DNA of 64,000 nucleotides, taken from contig JADKCK010000050.1 of assembly GCA_016718845.1 (NCBI GenBank), positions 22,182 through 86,181 of the forward strand, read 5' to 3'. Under the pieces are notes generated by a model. The model was not told the origin of the DNA. It made no database searches and saw only the letters and a list, made by a program, of their open reading frames with translations. Origin of the DNA: Sphingobacteriales bacterium (GTDB lineage Bacteria > Bacteroidota > Bacteroidia > Chitinophagales > UBA2359). Position 1 is the first letter of the stretch, and the number at the start of each line of letters is the position of its first letter. This document shows, piece after piece, positions 9,010-17,973 of the stretch. The translations under genes and the position numbers were made by a program.

Positions 9010-9335
9010 ACAACAAGAGACACGGAGAACACAGAGGAAAGAAATCTCCGTGTTCTCTGTGTCTCCGTTAATAAACTAAAAAACAAAAATCTCGAGCCTC
9101 CGTTGTAAACAAAAACAACAAGAGACACGGAGAACACAGAAAAAAAATCTCCGTATCCTCTGTGTCTCCGTTTAAACTAAAAACAAAATCTCCGAGACTC
9201 CGTTGTAAAATAAAAAAACAACAAGAGACACGGAGAACAAAGAGAAAAAAAAATCTCCGTGTTCTCCGTGACTCCGTTGTAAACTAAAAAAACAAAAATC
9301 TCCGCGTCTCCGTTGTAAACTAAAAAAAACAACAC
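9010..9335. repeat. Tandem hairpin repeats (GAGACACGGAGAACACAGAG type)
   Basis: About three full copies and one partial, period about 104 bases (first arms at about 9018, 9122 and 9225). Each copy has GAGACACGGAGAACA on one arm and TGTTCTCTGTGTCTCC or a near variant on the other, separated by a short A-rich loop and followed by 'gtaaactaaaaaacaaaaatct'-like spacer. Every unit can fold into a stem of roughly 20 bp. Partial copies occur at 36162-36186 and 54764-54900, so the phrase is dispersed in intergenic DNA. No protein is encoded. Confidence 0.8.
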
Positions 9336-9340
9336 ATCAA

Positions 9341-10318
9341 TCAATTACCTATTTTCACCACTTTTTTAACCGTCCTATTATTTGCACTTTGCACCACTAC
9401 CCAATAACAAGCATTGGGCAAGTTTTGGGTGTTAAATATAGCAAACTTGTTTGTGGTAGCATAAATAACCCGACCTGTTCCGTCCAACAGTTGTATGCTG
9501 TTTTGGGCGGAACTATTGGTTTGTACACTTAGGTAGTTACTAATGGGGTTTGGATAAACAGTAATTTCGGGTACTACCTCTTCTCCTATTCCATCTACAA
9601 AAGGAGCCGTAAACCGACACAAAACTACGCCATTTTGCGTACCCAACCATGCCTCGGTATCGGTTTGCAGTGCAATGCTGCTAATATGGTTGTTAGGCAA
9701 AGCACTATTGTTGGTATTTACATTGAGCCAAGTATTGGTTGGTATGGTAAAAATAACTAAACCGGTATCGGGTGTGCCTATCAAAACTTGCTGTTTGGTG
9801 TTGGTCTCAACGGTATTTAGGTAGTTGCTTGGTATGTTGCTGTTAAGTGTGGTATAAGTTTGGAAACTGTTGGGCGGCACAAACGACGTTAAACCATGAA
9901 AAGGCGATGCCAACCAAATGGTATTGCCACTACCCAATGCCATTGCCAAAATAGTGTTGTCGGGTAGATTTGAGTTGGCACCTGTTAGCGCAAAAAAATC
10001 GTTGTTATTATAGCCCACCAAACCCGTATTTATGGTGCTAAACCAAGGTTGTTGGTTGGCATCAAACACAATATCGGTTACATTATTAAGGGTAACGGCT
10101 GGGGTATTAAAAAAGTAAATTGTCCAATTGCCCATAGCATCTAATACCGACACGCCACCCGATGTAGATAACCATTTTTGTTGTTCTGCATCAATGTAAA
10201 TATTGCGCACAAAACTATCGTTTAGCAGGCTATTGTTGGTGGTAAAAGCCTGCCACGTGTTGCCGTTATACATTGCCAAGCCTGCGGTATAAGTACCCAC
10301 CCAAACGCTATTGTCCAA
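9341..10318 (-). CDS. T9SS-secreted propeller protein, C-terminal main part (frameshifted at 10373)
   Basis: 325 residues. Repeated blades resemble two-component-regulator/ligand-binding propellers (VWVGTYTAGLAMYNGNTW, WLSTSGGVSVLDAMGNWTIY, AWLGTQNGVVLCRF), each about 45 residues with a W-x-G/S-T core. The last 75 residues are a type A T9SS sorting domain (ITVYPNPISNYLSVQT...LLDGTGRVIY...VKKVVKIGN). The N-terminus with the signal peptide is in another frame (10335-10580). The join is a six-base A run at 10373-10378, one base longer than the frame needs; reading five gives WQVFTTENSGLLDNQIRA, a perfect blade. The whole protein would be about 412 residues. Confidence 0.85.
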   Translation of the reverse strand: MDNSVWVGTYTAGLAMYNGNTWQAFTTNNSLLNDSFVRNIYIDAEQQKWLSTSGGVSVLDAMGNWTIYFFNTPAVTLNNVTDIVFDANQQPWFSTINTGLVGYNNNDFFALTGANSNLPDNTILAMALGSGNTIWLASPFHGLTSFVPPNSFQTYTTLNSNIPSNYLNTVETNTKQQVLIGTPDTGLVIFTIPTNTWLNVNTNNSALPNNHISSIALQTDTEAWLGTQNGVVLCRFTAPFVDGIGEEVVPEITVYPNPISNYLSVQTNSSAQNSIQLLDGTGRVIYATTNKFAIFNTQNLPNACYWVVVQSANNRTVKKVVKIGN

Positions 10319-10334
10319 ATCTATTGCAACAGCC

Positions 10335-10580
10335 CTAATCTGATTGTCTAATAAACCGCTGTTTTCGGTCGTAAAAAACTTGCCAGTTATTGTTGGTCAA
10401 GTCACTTGCCAAACCATTATCGGTGCCAATCCATAAGGTATTTTGGGCGGCATTAAACGCTAAACATCTAACCACATCGGACGGCAAAGGCGAGTTAGCC
10501 ATGTTGTAATGCTGACTTACGGTTTGTGCAAATATCGTTTGGGTATAGCAAAAAACAAGTGCAAAATAAAGTTTTTTCAT
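10335..10580 (-). CDS. T9SS-secreted propeller protein, N-terminal part with signal peptide
   Basis: ATG 10580 gives MKKLYFALVFCYTQTIFAQ, a clear signal peptide, followed by the first blade (NTLWIGTDNGLASDLTNNNW). After WQVFYD the frame diverges because of the extra base in the A run at 10373-10378. Longer upstream frames through the GATGT octamer repeats only encode HRYITTS-type peptides and are not real. This piece belongs with 9341-10318. Confidence 0.75.
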   Translation of the reverse strand: MKKLYFALVFCYTQTIFAQTVSQHYNMANSPLPSDVVRCLAFNAAQNTLWIGTDNGLASDLTNNNWQVFYDRKQRFIRQSD

Positions 10581-10639
10581 GATAATAAAGGATTGGTAAT
10601 TAAATAGATGATGATTTGTGCGAAAAAATCCAACAAAAG

Positions 10640-10800
10640 AGGTATTTTTGTGACGATGTTGTGATGTTGTGATGCTGCGATGTGGCGATGTAGTGATGTA
10701 GCGATGTAGTGATGTAGCGATGTAGTGATGTAGCGATGTTGTGATGTAGCGATGTAGCGATGCTGTGATGTTTCGATGTTGTGATGTAGCGTGGCGGTGT
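10640..10800. repeat. Tandem 8-bp repeats GATGTNNY
   Basis: Almost continuous octamers of the form GATGTAGC, GATGTAGT and GATGTTGT. They lie 60 bases upstream of the T9SS gene start (minus) and lead into the 107-bp array. An 11-base G run at about 10815 follows. The same octamers recur at 16018-16540 and 32700-32945. Confidence 0.85.
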
Positions 10801-10864
10801 TGAAAAACAACAGCGGGGGGGGGGGCTGGAGTGCGAAAATGCGCATTTTGTGATGTGGTGTTTC

Positions 10865-12345
10865 GATGTGTTGAAAACAAACATAGCTAGTGTAGGTCTA
10901 TGTAACTATGTCAATCTATGTATCTATGTGTCGAAAAATCAGCGTTCCATTTTGTGATGTGCGATGTTTCGATGTGTTGAAAACAAACATAGCTAGTGTA
11001 GGTCTATGTACCTATGTCAATCTATGTATCTATGTGTCGAAAAATCAGTGTTCCATTTTGTGATGTTTCGATGTGTTGAAAACAAACATAGCTAGTGTAG
11101 GTCTATGTAACTATGTCAATCTATGTATCTATGTGTCGAAAAATCAGCGTTCCATTTTGTGATGTTTCGATGTTTCGATGTGTTGAAAACAAACATAGCT
11201 AGTGTAGGTCTATGTAACTATGTCAATCTATGTATCTATGTGTCGAAAAATCAGCGTTCCATTTTGTGATGTAGCGATGTTTCGATGTGTTGAAAACAAA
11301 CAACAGGGTGCGTGTAAATCGGTTATGGTGGTGACATGTGTCGACGGTCCTTTTGTGATGTTTCGATGTGTTGAAACAACATAGCTAGTGTAAATCTATG
11401 TAACTATGTCAATCTATGTATCTATGTGTCGAAAAATCAGCGTTCCATTTTGTGATGTTTCGATGTTTCGATGTGTTGAAAACAAACATAGCTAGTGTAG
11501 GTCTATGTAACTATGTCAATCTATGTATCTATGTGTCGAAAAATCAGCGTTCCATTTTGTGATGTAGCGATGTTTCGATGTGTTGAAAACAAACATAGCT
11601 AGTGTAGGTCTATGTAACTATGTCAATCTATGTATCTATGTGTCGAAAAATCAGCGTTCCATTTTGTGATGTTTCGATGTTTCGATGTGTTGAAAACAAA
11701 CATAGCTAGTGTAGGTCTATGTAACTATGTCAATCTATGTATCTATGTGTCGAAAAATCAGCGTTCCATTTGTGATGTTTCGATGTTTCGATGTGTTGAA
11801 AACAAACCAGCTAGTGTAGGTCTATGTAACTATGTCAATCTATGTATCTATGTGTCGAAAAATCATAGTTCCATTTTGTGATGTAGCGATGTTTCGATGT
11901 GTTGAAAACAAACATAGCTAGTGTAGGTCTATGTAACTATGTCAATCTATGTATCTATGTGTCGAAAAATCAGCGTTCCATTTTGTGATGTAGCGATGTT
12001 TCGATGTGTTGAAAACAAACATAGCTAGTGTAGGTCTATGTACCTATGTTAATCTATGTATCTATGTGTCGAAAAATCAGTGTTCCATTTTGTGATGTTT
12101 CGATGTGTTGAAAACAAACATAGCTAGTGTAGTGTCTATGTAACTATGTCAATCTATGTATCTATGTGTCGAAAAATCAGCGTTCTATTTTTTGATGTTG
12201 CGATGTGGGGATATGGTGATGTTGTGAAAACAAACATAGCTAGTGTAGGTCTATGTACCTATGTCAATCTATGTATCTATGTGTCGAAAAATCAGCGTTC
12301 TATTTTTTGATGTTGCGATGTGGCGATTAGCCTGTAGCTTGCAGC
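10865..12345. repeat. Minisatellite: 14 units of about 107 bp
   Basis: Units begin with GATGTGTTGAAAAC or a variant at 10865, 10971, 11070, 11177, 11284, 11365, 11470, 11577, 11684, 11790, 11896, 12003, 12102 and 12218. Each has a conserved core of about 84 bases (…ACATAGCTAGTGTAGGTC, then five CTATGT phrases, then TCGAAAAATCAGCGTTCCAT) plus one to three GATGT octamers. Spacings are mostly 105-107 or 99; the 8-base step equals one octamer. The unit at 11284 is short and divergent and the unit at 12218 is atypical. The array fills the divergent gap between the T9SS propeller gene and the glycosyltransferase. Because 107 is not a multiple of three, no long protein is encoded. There are no unique spacers, so this is not CRISPR. 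Confidence 0.92.
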
Positions 12346-12404
12346 TTGGTTCGATGTAGCGATGTGATGATGAATTAAAACAATCTTTAAATTTCCCCAA
12401 AAAT

Positions 12405-13520
12405 ATGCCTAGCAATTTACACCTTATATCTTTTGATGTGCCACACCCACCCGATTACGGTGGAGTGGTAGATGTGTTTTACCGCATAAAAGCATTGGCA
12501 GAATTAGGCATTAAGATACATTTACATTGTTTTGAGTACGGTAGGGGACAATCCGACGAGTTAGAACGGTATTGCCAAACAGTTACTTATTATCAGCGGC
12601 ACACGGCTTGGTCGTCGGTATGGCAGCCGCATATTGTGGCATCAAGAAGCAACAAGCAGTTGTTAAAAAACCTATTGACCGATGATTTTCCGATACTATT
12701 CGAGGGCATACACACCTGTGCTTTTTTAGACCATGATAGTTTAGCCAATCGTTTAAAATTGGTTAGGTTGCACAACATCGAGGCTCATTATTATAGCTAC
12801 CTTGCCCAAAACGAACCTAACTTGCTGCGCCGCGCCTATTTTAGCTCCGAGGCATTTAAACTACAACATTTTGAGCGCAAATTAGTCGCTGCACAACATT
12901 TATTAACCATTTCGCCCAACGACTTTGCTTATTTTAGCCCCTTATTTGGGCAAAAGGTGCATTACATACCCGCTTTTCATGCCCACAACGAGGTAGTTAG
13001 CCCAATCGGTAGAGGGCAGTTTGCTTTGTATCATGGCAATTTATCGGTGAACGAAAACTACCAAGCCGCCATGTTTTTGGCAAACCAAGTTTTCAACGAC
13101 CTGCAAATACCACTTATTATTGCCGGTAAAAATCCGCACATTAATTGGTTTAATGCCCTACAAAAGTACAGCCACATTGAGCTATGTGTTAACCCATCAG
13201 AGCTAGAACTGTTTGAGCTAATGCAAGATGCACACCTGCATGTATTGCCTACTTTTCAGCCAACAGGCATAAAGCTAAAACTATTACATGCCCTTTATAC
13301 GGGTCGTTTTTGCTTGGTGAACAACTTAATGGTGCAAAATACTGGCTTAGAATCTCTTTGCAGCGTTGCCAACTCGCCCACCGAATTTAAGGCAAAGGTA
13401 CAACAATTATTTGAACTTGACTTTACCCAAGATTTATTAAACACCCGAACCGCATTGCTACAAACCACCTTTAGTAACCTAAACAATGCCCGCAAAATTG
13501 TGGATTTGTTGAGAGAGTGA
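12405..13520 (+). CDS. Glycosyltransferase (GT-B fold, family 1/4-like)
   Basis: 371 residues from ATG 12405. The N-terminal half has the GT-B donor-site style opening LHLISFDVPHPPDYGGVVDV (glycine-rich loop PPDYGG), and LHNIEAHYYSYLA is typical of this family. The C-terminal half has GQFALYHGNLSVNENYQA, LIIAGKNPH and PTFQPTGIKLKLLHALYTGR, which carries the E/G-x-K-L-L position that binds the nucleotide sugar (here GIKLKLL). It has no signal peptide and should act at the cytoplasmic face on a lipid-linked or polysaccharide acceptor. No other polysaccharide gene adjoins it, so the product is unknown. The minisatellite lies directly upstream. Confidence 0.85.
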   Translation: MPSNLHLISFDVPHPPDYGGVVDVFYRIKALAELGIKIHLHCFEYGRGQSDELERYCQTVTYYQRHTAWSSVWQPHIVASRSNKQLLKNLLTDDFPILFEGIHTCAFLDHDSLANRLKLVRLHNIEAHYYSYLAQNEPNLLRRAYFSSEAFKLQHFERKLVAAQHLLTISPNDFAYFSPLFGQKVHYIPAFHAHNEVVSPIGRGQFALYHGNLSVNENYQAAMFLANQVFNDLQIPLIIAGKNPHINWFNALQKYSHIELCVNPSELELFELMQDAHLHVLPTFQPTGIKLKLLHALYTGRFCLVNNLMVQNTGLESLCSVANSPTEFKAKVQQLFELDFTQDLLNTRTALLQTTFSNLNNARKIVDLLRE

Positions 13521-13613
13521 GTTTGATGAAAAAAGAGGAAGGTAGCACCCGCTTACCGAACTAAAGCTAGTGTTTGTTTTGTTCTTATGATTATCAACCT
13601 TTAATAATACCAA

Positions 13614-14114
13614 ATGCCTCCTGTGATTACTCGTCCTTTAAAATCGCCCTTTCATCGGTTTTTACTTATTGTTTTTGTTGTTACCAGCTTTGGTAGTTTG
13701 GGGTTGTATGCCATTTATAAAGCCAACGTAGTTTCCCGAAATTTAGAAATACTACAACTTACTGTAACTAATAAGTACATCTCGAAGCTAAACAACGGAA
13801 CTTATTCGCTGAACTTTGAAGCTTTAGAAAGTAATAAAGTGTATGGCATTTCGATAGGTAGAAACATAAGTATCTACGATAGTATTTTGATAAAATCCAT
13901 CAGTTTAAACCAAAAATACCTTTTCTATATCGAGCGTAATTTTTTTACTAATAAACCCGAGCCATTGGGCATCAGTAAAATAACTAACTTAGCAGATTAC
14001 GTTTTTTACCAAAAAAACTATTCCTATTACAGTTTCATGGGATTTTTTTTCTTGTCTATGTCTGCACTAATGTTTATTATGTACTATACAAGCAACAAAA
14101 AGAGTTACTGCTAA
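13614..14114 (+). CDS. Hypothetical protein with N- and C-terminal membrane helices
   Basis: 166 residues from ATG 13614. A hydrophobic helix lies at about 15-36 (FHRFLLIVFVVTSFGSLGLY) and another at about 138-158 (YSFMGFFFLSMSALMFIMYY). Between them sits a soluble segment of about 100 residues rich in beta-prone residues, probably extracytoplasmic. I recognise no family. It stands about 95 bases after the glycosyltransferase on the same strand. Confidence 0.6.
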   Translation: MPPVITRPLKSPFHRFLLIVFVVTSFGSLGLYAIYKANVVSRNLEILQLTVTNKYISKLNNGTYSLNFEALESNKVYGISIGRNISIYDSILIKSISLNQKYLFYIERNFFTNKPEPLGISKITNLADYVFYQKNYSYYSFMGFFFLSMSALMFIMYYTSNKKSYC

Positions 14115-14401
14115 AAACGTCCTTACAAAAGACGCAAACCTAAATAAACAACGGCTGTCTCAATAACCTTTAAACGCTCGCAAGACGAGGCTATTATCCT
14201 ATCCACAAAATTTGTTGCAGTACACATTTTCTAAAATCTGTGTATAATCCGTAAAAAATCCGTGTCCTTTTGTGCGTAACATAAGTAGGTAATTACAAAA
14301 TCGTTTTTCGTTTTGGTTTTTAACTTGTAACTTTGCGGCTTCAAACTAGTAGTTTAGCTGTAAACTAAGGTTTCATTTATTCATTACATAACGTTAAAAA
14401 A

Positions 14402-16012
14402 ATGTTTTTTCCAATTAAACGCGCTTTACTAAGTGTGTCGGACAAAGAGGGTATTGTAGAACTTGCCCAAATATTGCATAACTTGGGGTGCGAGTTAATA
14501 TCGACAGGCGGAACAGCCAAAGCACTAAGCGATGCGGGCTTACCCATCACCGATATATCGAAAGTGACAGGCAACCCCGAAGCCTTTGGCGGACGTATGA
14601 AAACCATTTCGTTCCAGATTGAGTCGGCATTACTTTTCGACCGCGATCGCGACGCTGCCGAAGCAGCAGCCCTTAATATTCAACCCATCGATTTGGTGGT
14701 GTGTAACCTATATCCGTTTGCAAAAGTATTGCAACAAGGTGCCGATTTTGACACCCTTGTAGAAAACATAGACATTGGGGGTCCTACGATGATACGCGCC
14801 GCAGCCAAAAATTTTAAGTATGTAGCCGTTGTAACACAACCTACCGACTATGCCGCGCTAATACAACAGCTAAGCGAAAACCAAGGTAGCTTGTCAATAG
14901 CCTTTAGACAGCAACTAATGGCAAAGGCATTTAATCATACCGCCGACTACGACGCACTTATAGCTACTACCATGAGTCAATCGGTGGGGCAAAACGCGCT
15001 TCGCTTGAGCTTTGAACAAGGCGAAACGCTGCGCTATGGCGAAAATAGCCACCAAAAAGCGACATTTTACCGCCAAACAGGCGCTAAAGTGTCGCTTTTT
15101 GATTTGGAGATACTGCATGGCAAACAGTTATCGTTTAACAACATTTTGGATATTAACGGAGCAATACAGTCGGTACGCCAACAAAACTTGCCTACTTGCG
15201 CCATCATCAAACACAACAACCCTTGTGGTTTGGCAAGTGGCATAAATCAGGCGGCAGCCCTCGAATGGGCATGGGCAGGCGACCCCATATCGGCTTTTGG
15301 GTCTATTATTGCCTTTAATACCACCTTAGAGTTATCAACAGTTGAGTTTTTTGCCCTTGATAATGCCGACCGTTCGAAACGCAAATTTATCGAGGTAGTG
15401 GTTGCTCCACATATCACGCCCCAAGCCTTAGCCTATTTGCAACACCACAAAGATTTGCGCGTGGTGCTGTTTAACCCCAATAGCCTACCTGCTACCTTAC
15501 CCGATTACCGCTTTTTGAATGGCTCGTTATTGGCTCAAGATGCCGATACGGTACTGTTTGATAAGTTAGATTTGGTAACAACAACGCCCTTTGAGGTAAC
15601 AGCACATACCGATTTAATTGCTTTTGGGATACATGCCATCTGCCAAATAAAATCGAACAGTATTGTTATTGTGCGCCGCCATAATGGCTATTTGCAATTG
15701 TTGGGCATGGGTGCAGGGCAGCCAAATCGGTTAGTATCCACGCGTTTAGCTATCGATAAGTGTCGCGAAAACCTACAAAACGAATACCACGGCACCGATT
15801 TTGAGGCGTATTTTATGGAGCAGATGCAGCAATGTATCTTAATATCAGATGCGTTTTTCCCGTTTGCCGATAATGTAGAGTTGGCAGCGGCAAGTGGCAT
15901 TAGGTGTATTGTGCAACCGGGTGGTTCTATCCGCGATAAATCGGTTATTGAGTGCTGCAACACACTTGGTGTGGCAATGGTGTTTAGTGGCACAAGGCAT
16001 TTTAAACACTAA
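14402..16012 (+). CDS. purH: Bifunctional AICAR transformylase / IMP cyclohydrolase PurH
   Basis: 536 residues from ATG 14402. The IMP cyclohydrolase domain is at about 1-190 (RALLSVSDKEGIVELAQ, ELISTGGTAKALSDAGL, NIDIGGPTMIRAAAKN), and the AICAR transformylase domain fills the rest (LRYGENSHQKATFY, IIKHNNPCGLA, ISAFGSIIAFN, LGMGAGQPNRLVST, ILISDAFFPFADNVE, VQPGGSIRDKSVI). It catalyses the last two steps of purine synthesis, AICAR to FAICAR to IMP, in the cytoplasm. The length is normal and the gene is intact. A possible -7 box, TAACTTTG, lies at 14328-14335. No other pur genes are adjacent. Confidence 0.97.
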   Translation: MFFPIKRALLSVSDKEGIVELAQILHNLGCELISTGGTAKALSDAGLPITDISKVTGNPEAFGGRMKTISFQIESALLFDRDRDAAEAAALNIQPIDLVVCNLYPFAKVLQQGADFDTLVENIDIGGPTMIRAAAKNFKYVAVVTQPTDYAALIQQLSENQGSLSIAFRQQLMAKAFNHTADYDALIATTMSQSVGQNALRLSFEQGETLRYGENSHQKATFYRQTGAKVSLFDLEILHGKQLSFNNILDINGAIQSVRQQNLPTCAIIKHNNPCGLASGINQAAALEWAWAGDPISAFGSIIAFNTTLELSTVEFFALDNADRSKRKFIEVVVAPHITPQALAYLQHHKDLRVVLFNPNSLPATLPDYRFLNGSLLAQDADTVLFDKLDLVTTTPFEVTAHTDLIAFGIHAICQIKSNSIVIVRRHNGYLQLLGMGAGQPNRLVSTRLAIDKCRENLQNEYHGTDFEAYFMEQMQQCILISDAFFPFADNVELAAASGIRCIVQPGGSIRDKSVIECCNTLGVAMVFSGTRHFKH

Positions 16013-16017
16013 CAATG

Positions 16018-16540
16018 TGGTGATGTTGCGATGTGGCGATATTGGGATGTAGCGATATTGTGATGTAGCGATGTTGTGATGTTGTGGTATTGTTTAACCT
16101 CTTATGTTGAGCGGTGCTTGGTGAGCCTGTCGAACCAAGCCCAAATGAGGGGTACTTAATCTTACCCAAAAGCAAACTGTCCTCAAGATATAAATCTTAA
16201 GGACAGTTTGCTTTTTTATTTGATGTTGTGATGTTTCGATGTTGTGATGTTTCGATGTTGTGATGTTTCGATGTTGTGATGTTTCGATGTGGCGATGTTG
16301 TGATGTTGCGATGTTGTGATGTTGTCGATGTTGTGATGTTTCGATGTTGTGATGTTTCGATGTTGTGATGTTTCGATGTTGTGATGTTTCGATGTTGTGA
16401 TGTTTCGATGTTGTGATGTTTCGATGTTGTGATGTTTCGAGGATGTTGTGGTATTATTTACATGTTGAGCGGTGGCGGCCGCCTCAAATGACTTTCATGT
16501 TTATGTTGTGATGTTGCGATGTGGCGATGTACAGATAACC
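16018..16540. repeat. Fields of 8-bp repeats (GATGTTGT/GATGTTTC), split by a terminator
   Basis: After purH, 16018-16085 and 16220-16445 are built of GATGTNNY octamers. The second block alternates GATGTTGT and GATGTTTC as a 16-base higher-order unit about a dozen times. At 16560-16630 a different phrase, TTTCACCATTTCACTC, repeats with a similar period. The region lies in the convergent gap between purH and the E1 dehydrogenase gene. Confidence 0.88.
16168..16218 (+). terminator. Rho-independent terminator (perfect hairpin)
   Basis: AAAGCAAACTGTCCT and AGGACAGTTTGCTTT form a 15-bp stem around a short loop and are followed by T-rich sequence. It lies about 155 bases after purH, inside the octamer repeats. 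The flanking A/T runs would let it work in both directions between convergent genes. Confidence 0.8.
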
Positions 16541-16662
16541 ATAGTAAGTTACCAAACTACTATTTCACCATTTCACTCCTTCACCATTTCACTCTTTCAC
16601 CATTTCACTCTTTCACCATTTCGCTCCTTCACCACATCACCACATCCCCATATCGCTACATT

Positions 16663-17973
16663 TTAATAATTCAACAAAGTGGCTATACGCAGGGCAAGTT
16701 TGTCGGCATTAGGTAGCATGGCTCGTTCAAGGTCGGTGTTTAGGGCAACGGCGGGCAGGGGCAACGCGCCCAATACATCAACGGGTGCATCGAGGTAGGT
16801 AAAACAATGTTGCCCAATGCGGGCGGCAATAGTTTGCGCAAACGAGTTTTGCTCACTTTCTTCGGTTAGTACCAACACTTTGCCATGTCGTTTTACCGAT
16901 TGATAGATGGCGGTTTCGTCGAGGGGGTTTAGGGTGCGCAAATCTACAATTTCTATACAACCCTCGAATTGTTTGGCGGCTGTTTTTGCCCAATATACCC
17001 CCATGCCATAAGTGATAATAGTTAGCGAGTTGCCTTTGTTTATTTGCTCGTTGTTGGCATGTTGTACTATGTTGGCTTTGCCAAGCGGCAAAATATAATC
17101 TTCGTCGGGTTCTGCCATTTTGGCATCTTCGGTGCCGGGTACTTTCGACCAATAAATGCCTTTATGTTCAAAAAACACTACGGGGTTGGGGTCTAAAAAG
17201 GCGGCTTTTAGCAAGCCTTTCATATCGGCGGTGTTGCTGGGGTACACTACTTTTATGCCTCGTATAGCCAACACACTCGACTCGATGCAGCCCGAATGAT
17301 ACGGACCTCCGCTGCCATAAGCCCCAATAGGTACGCGAATAAGTGCCTGCACCGGAAACTTGCCATTGGTTAGGTAGCACGATTTAGACAGTTCGCAAAC
17401 CAATTGATTGATGCCTGTCCAGAAATAATCGGCAAACTGTATCTCGACAATCGGTTTTAAGCCCACGGCAGACATGCCAACGGTTGAACCTACCAAATAT
17501 GCCTCTTGAATGGCGGTATTAAACACGCGGTTGTCGCCATATTTTTCGGCAAGGGTGGCGGCTTCTCTAAAAACGCCGCCTAAGCGTCTGCCTACATCTT
17601 GCCCATAAAAAAGTGCTTCGGGATATTGGCGTAAGATTTCGTCCATTGCCAACAAAGCGGCATCAACCATTACCACTTTGGGTTTGTTGGGAGGTGTTCG
17701 GTTGCCTTTTTCGGTGGTGATAGGTGTGGGGGCAAACTCGTGTAGCATTACCGTTTTCGGGTCGGGGTTGGGTGCAGCCACGGCTTTTGCAAAACAATCG
17801 GCTACATATTGGGTAACTTTTTGCTCTATCTGCCCTAAAGTATCTTCGGTAATGTGGTTATCAAGCAAATATTGGCGCAATTTGGGTAGTGGGTCGCGGG
17901 TTTGATGTTCGTCAAGGTCGGGTCGGTACCATTCTTTTCGCACACCCGATGTATGGTGATTTAGCAGCGGCAC
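16663..17973 (-). CDS. Fused branched-chain 2-oxoacid dehydrogenase E1, beta part and end of alpha part
   Basis: 436 residues. The frame begins inside the E1-alpha C-terminus (PLLNHHTSGVRKEW, HDPLP-type linker DPLPKLRQYLLDNHI) and continues into a complete E1-beta (MDEILRQYPEALFYGQDVG, FNTAIQEAYLVGSTVGMSAV, ALIRVPIGAYGSGGPYHSGC, ITYGMGVYWA, IEIVDLRTLNPLDETAIY). In many Bacteroidota alpha and beta are one polypeptide of about 660-690 residues that decarboxylates branched-chain 2-oxoacids with TPP and passes the acyl group to E2. The upstream half is in another frame (17961-18596). The start listed is only the first Met in frame; the real initiator is 18596. Confidence 0.9.
   Translation of the reverse strand: MPLLNHHTSGVRKEWYRPDLDEHQTRDPLPKLRQYLLDNHITEDTLGQIEQKVTQYVADCFAKAVAAPNPDPKTVMLHEFAPTPITTEKGNRTPPNKPKVVMVDAALLAMDEILRQYPEALFYGQDVGRRLGGVFREAATLAEKYGDNRVFNTAIQEAYLVGSTVGMSAVGLKPIVEIQFADYFWTGINQLVCELSKSCYLTNGKFPVQALIRVPIGAYGSGGPYHSGCIESSVLAIRGIKVVYPSNTADMKGLLKAAFLDPNPVVFFEHKGIYWSKVPGTEDAKMAEPDEDYILPLGKANIVQHANNEQINKGNSLTIITYGMGVYWAKTAAKQFEGCIEIVDLRTLNPLDETAIYQSVKRHGKVLVLTEESEQNSFAQTIAARIGQHCFTYLDAPVDVLGALPLPAVALNTDLERAMLPNADKLALRIATLLNY

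Noticed and set aside
10577..10884. Frames encoding HRYITTSLHHYIATS-type peptides
   Set aside because: These are translations of the GATGT octamer repeat on the minus strand, and the real gene starts at ATG 10580.
11630..11881. Open frame of 83 codons inside the minisatellite
   Set aside because: It translates the repeat in shifting frames because 107 is not divisible by three; no ribosome site or homologue pattern.
10865..12345. Possible CRISPR array
   Set aside because: The region between recurring cores is itself repetitive (octamers) with no unique spacers, the core is far too long, and no cas genes are present.
16114..16150. 'gtgagcctgtcgaaccaagcc' as a tRNA or regulatory fragment
   Set aside because: This is a common intergenic repeat phrase related to that at 19865-19925; it folds into no tRNA and sits near no gene start.
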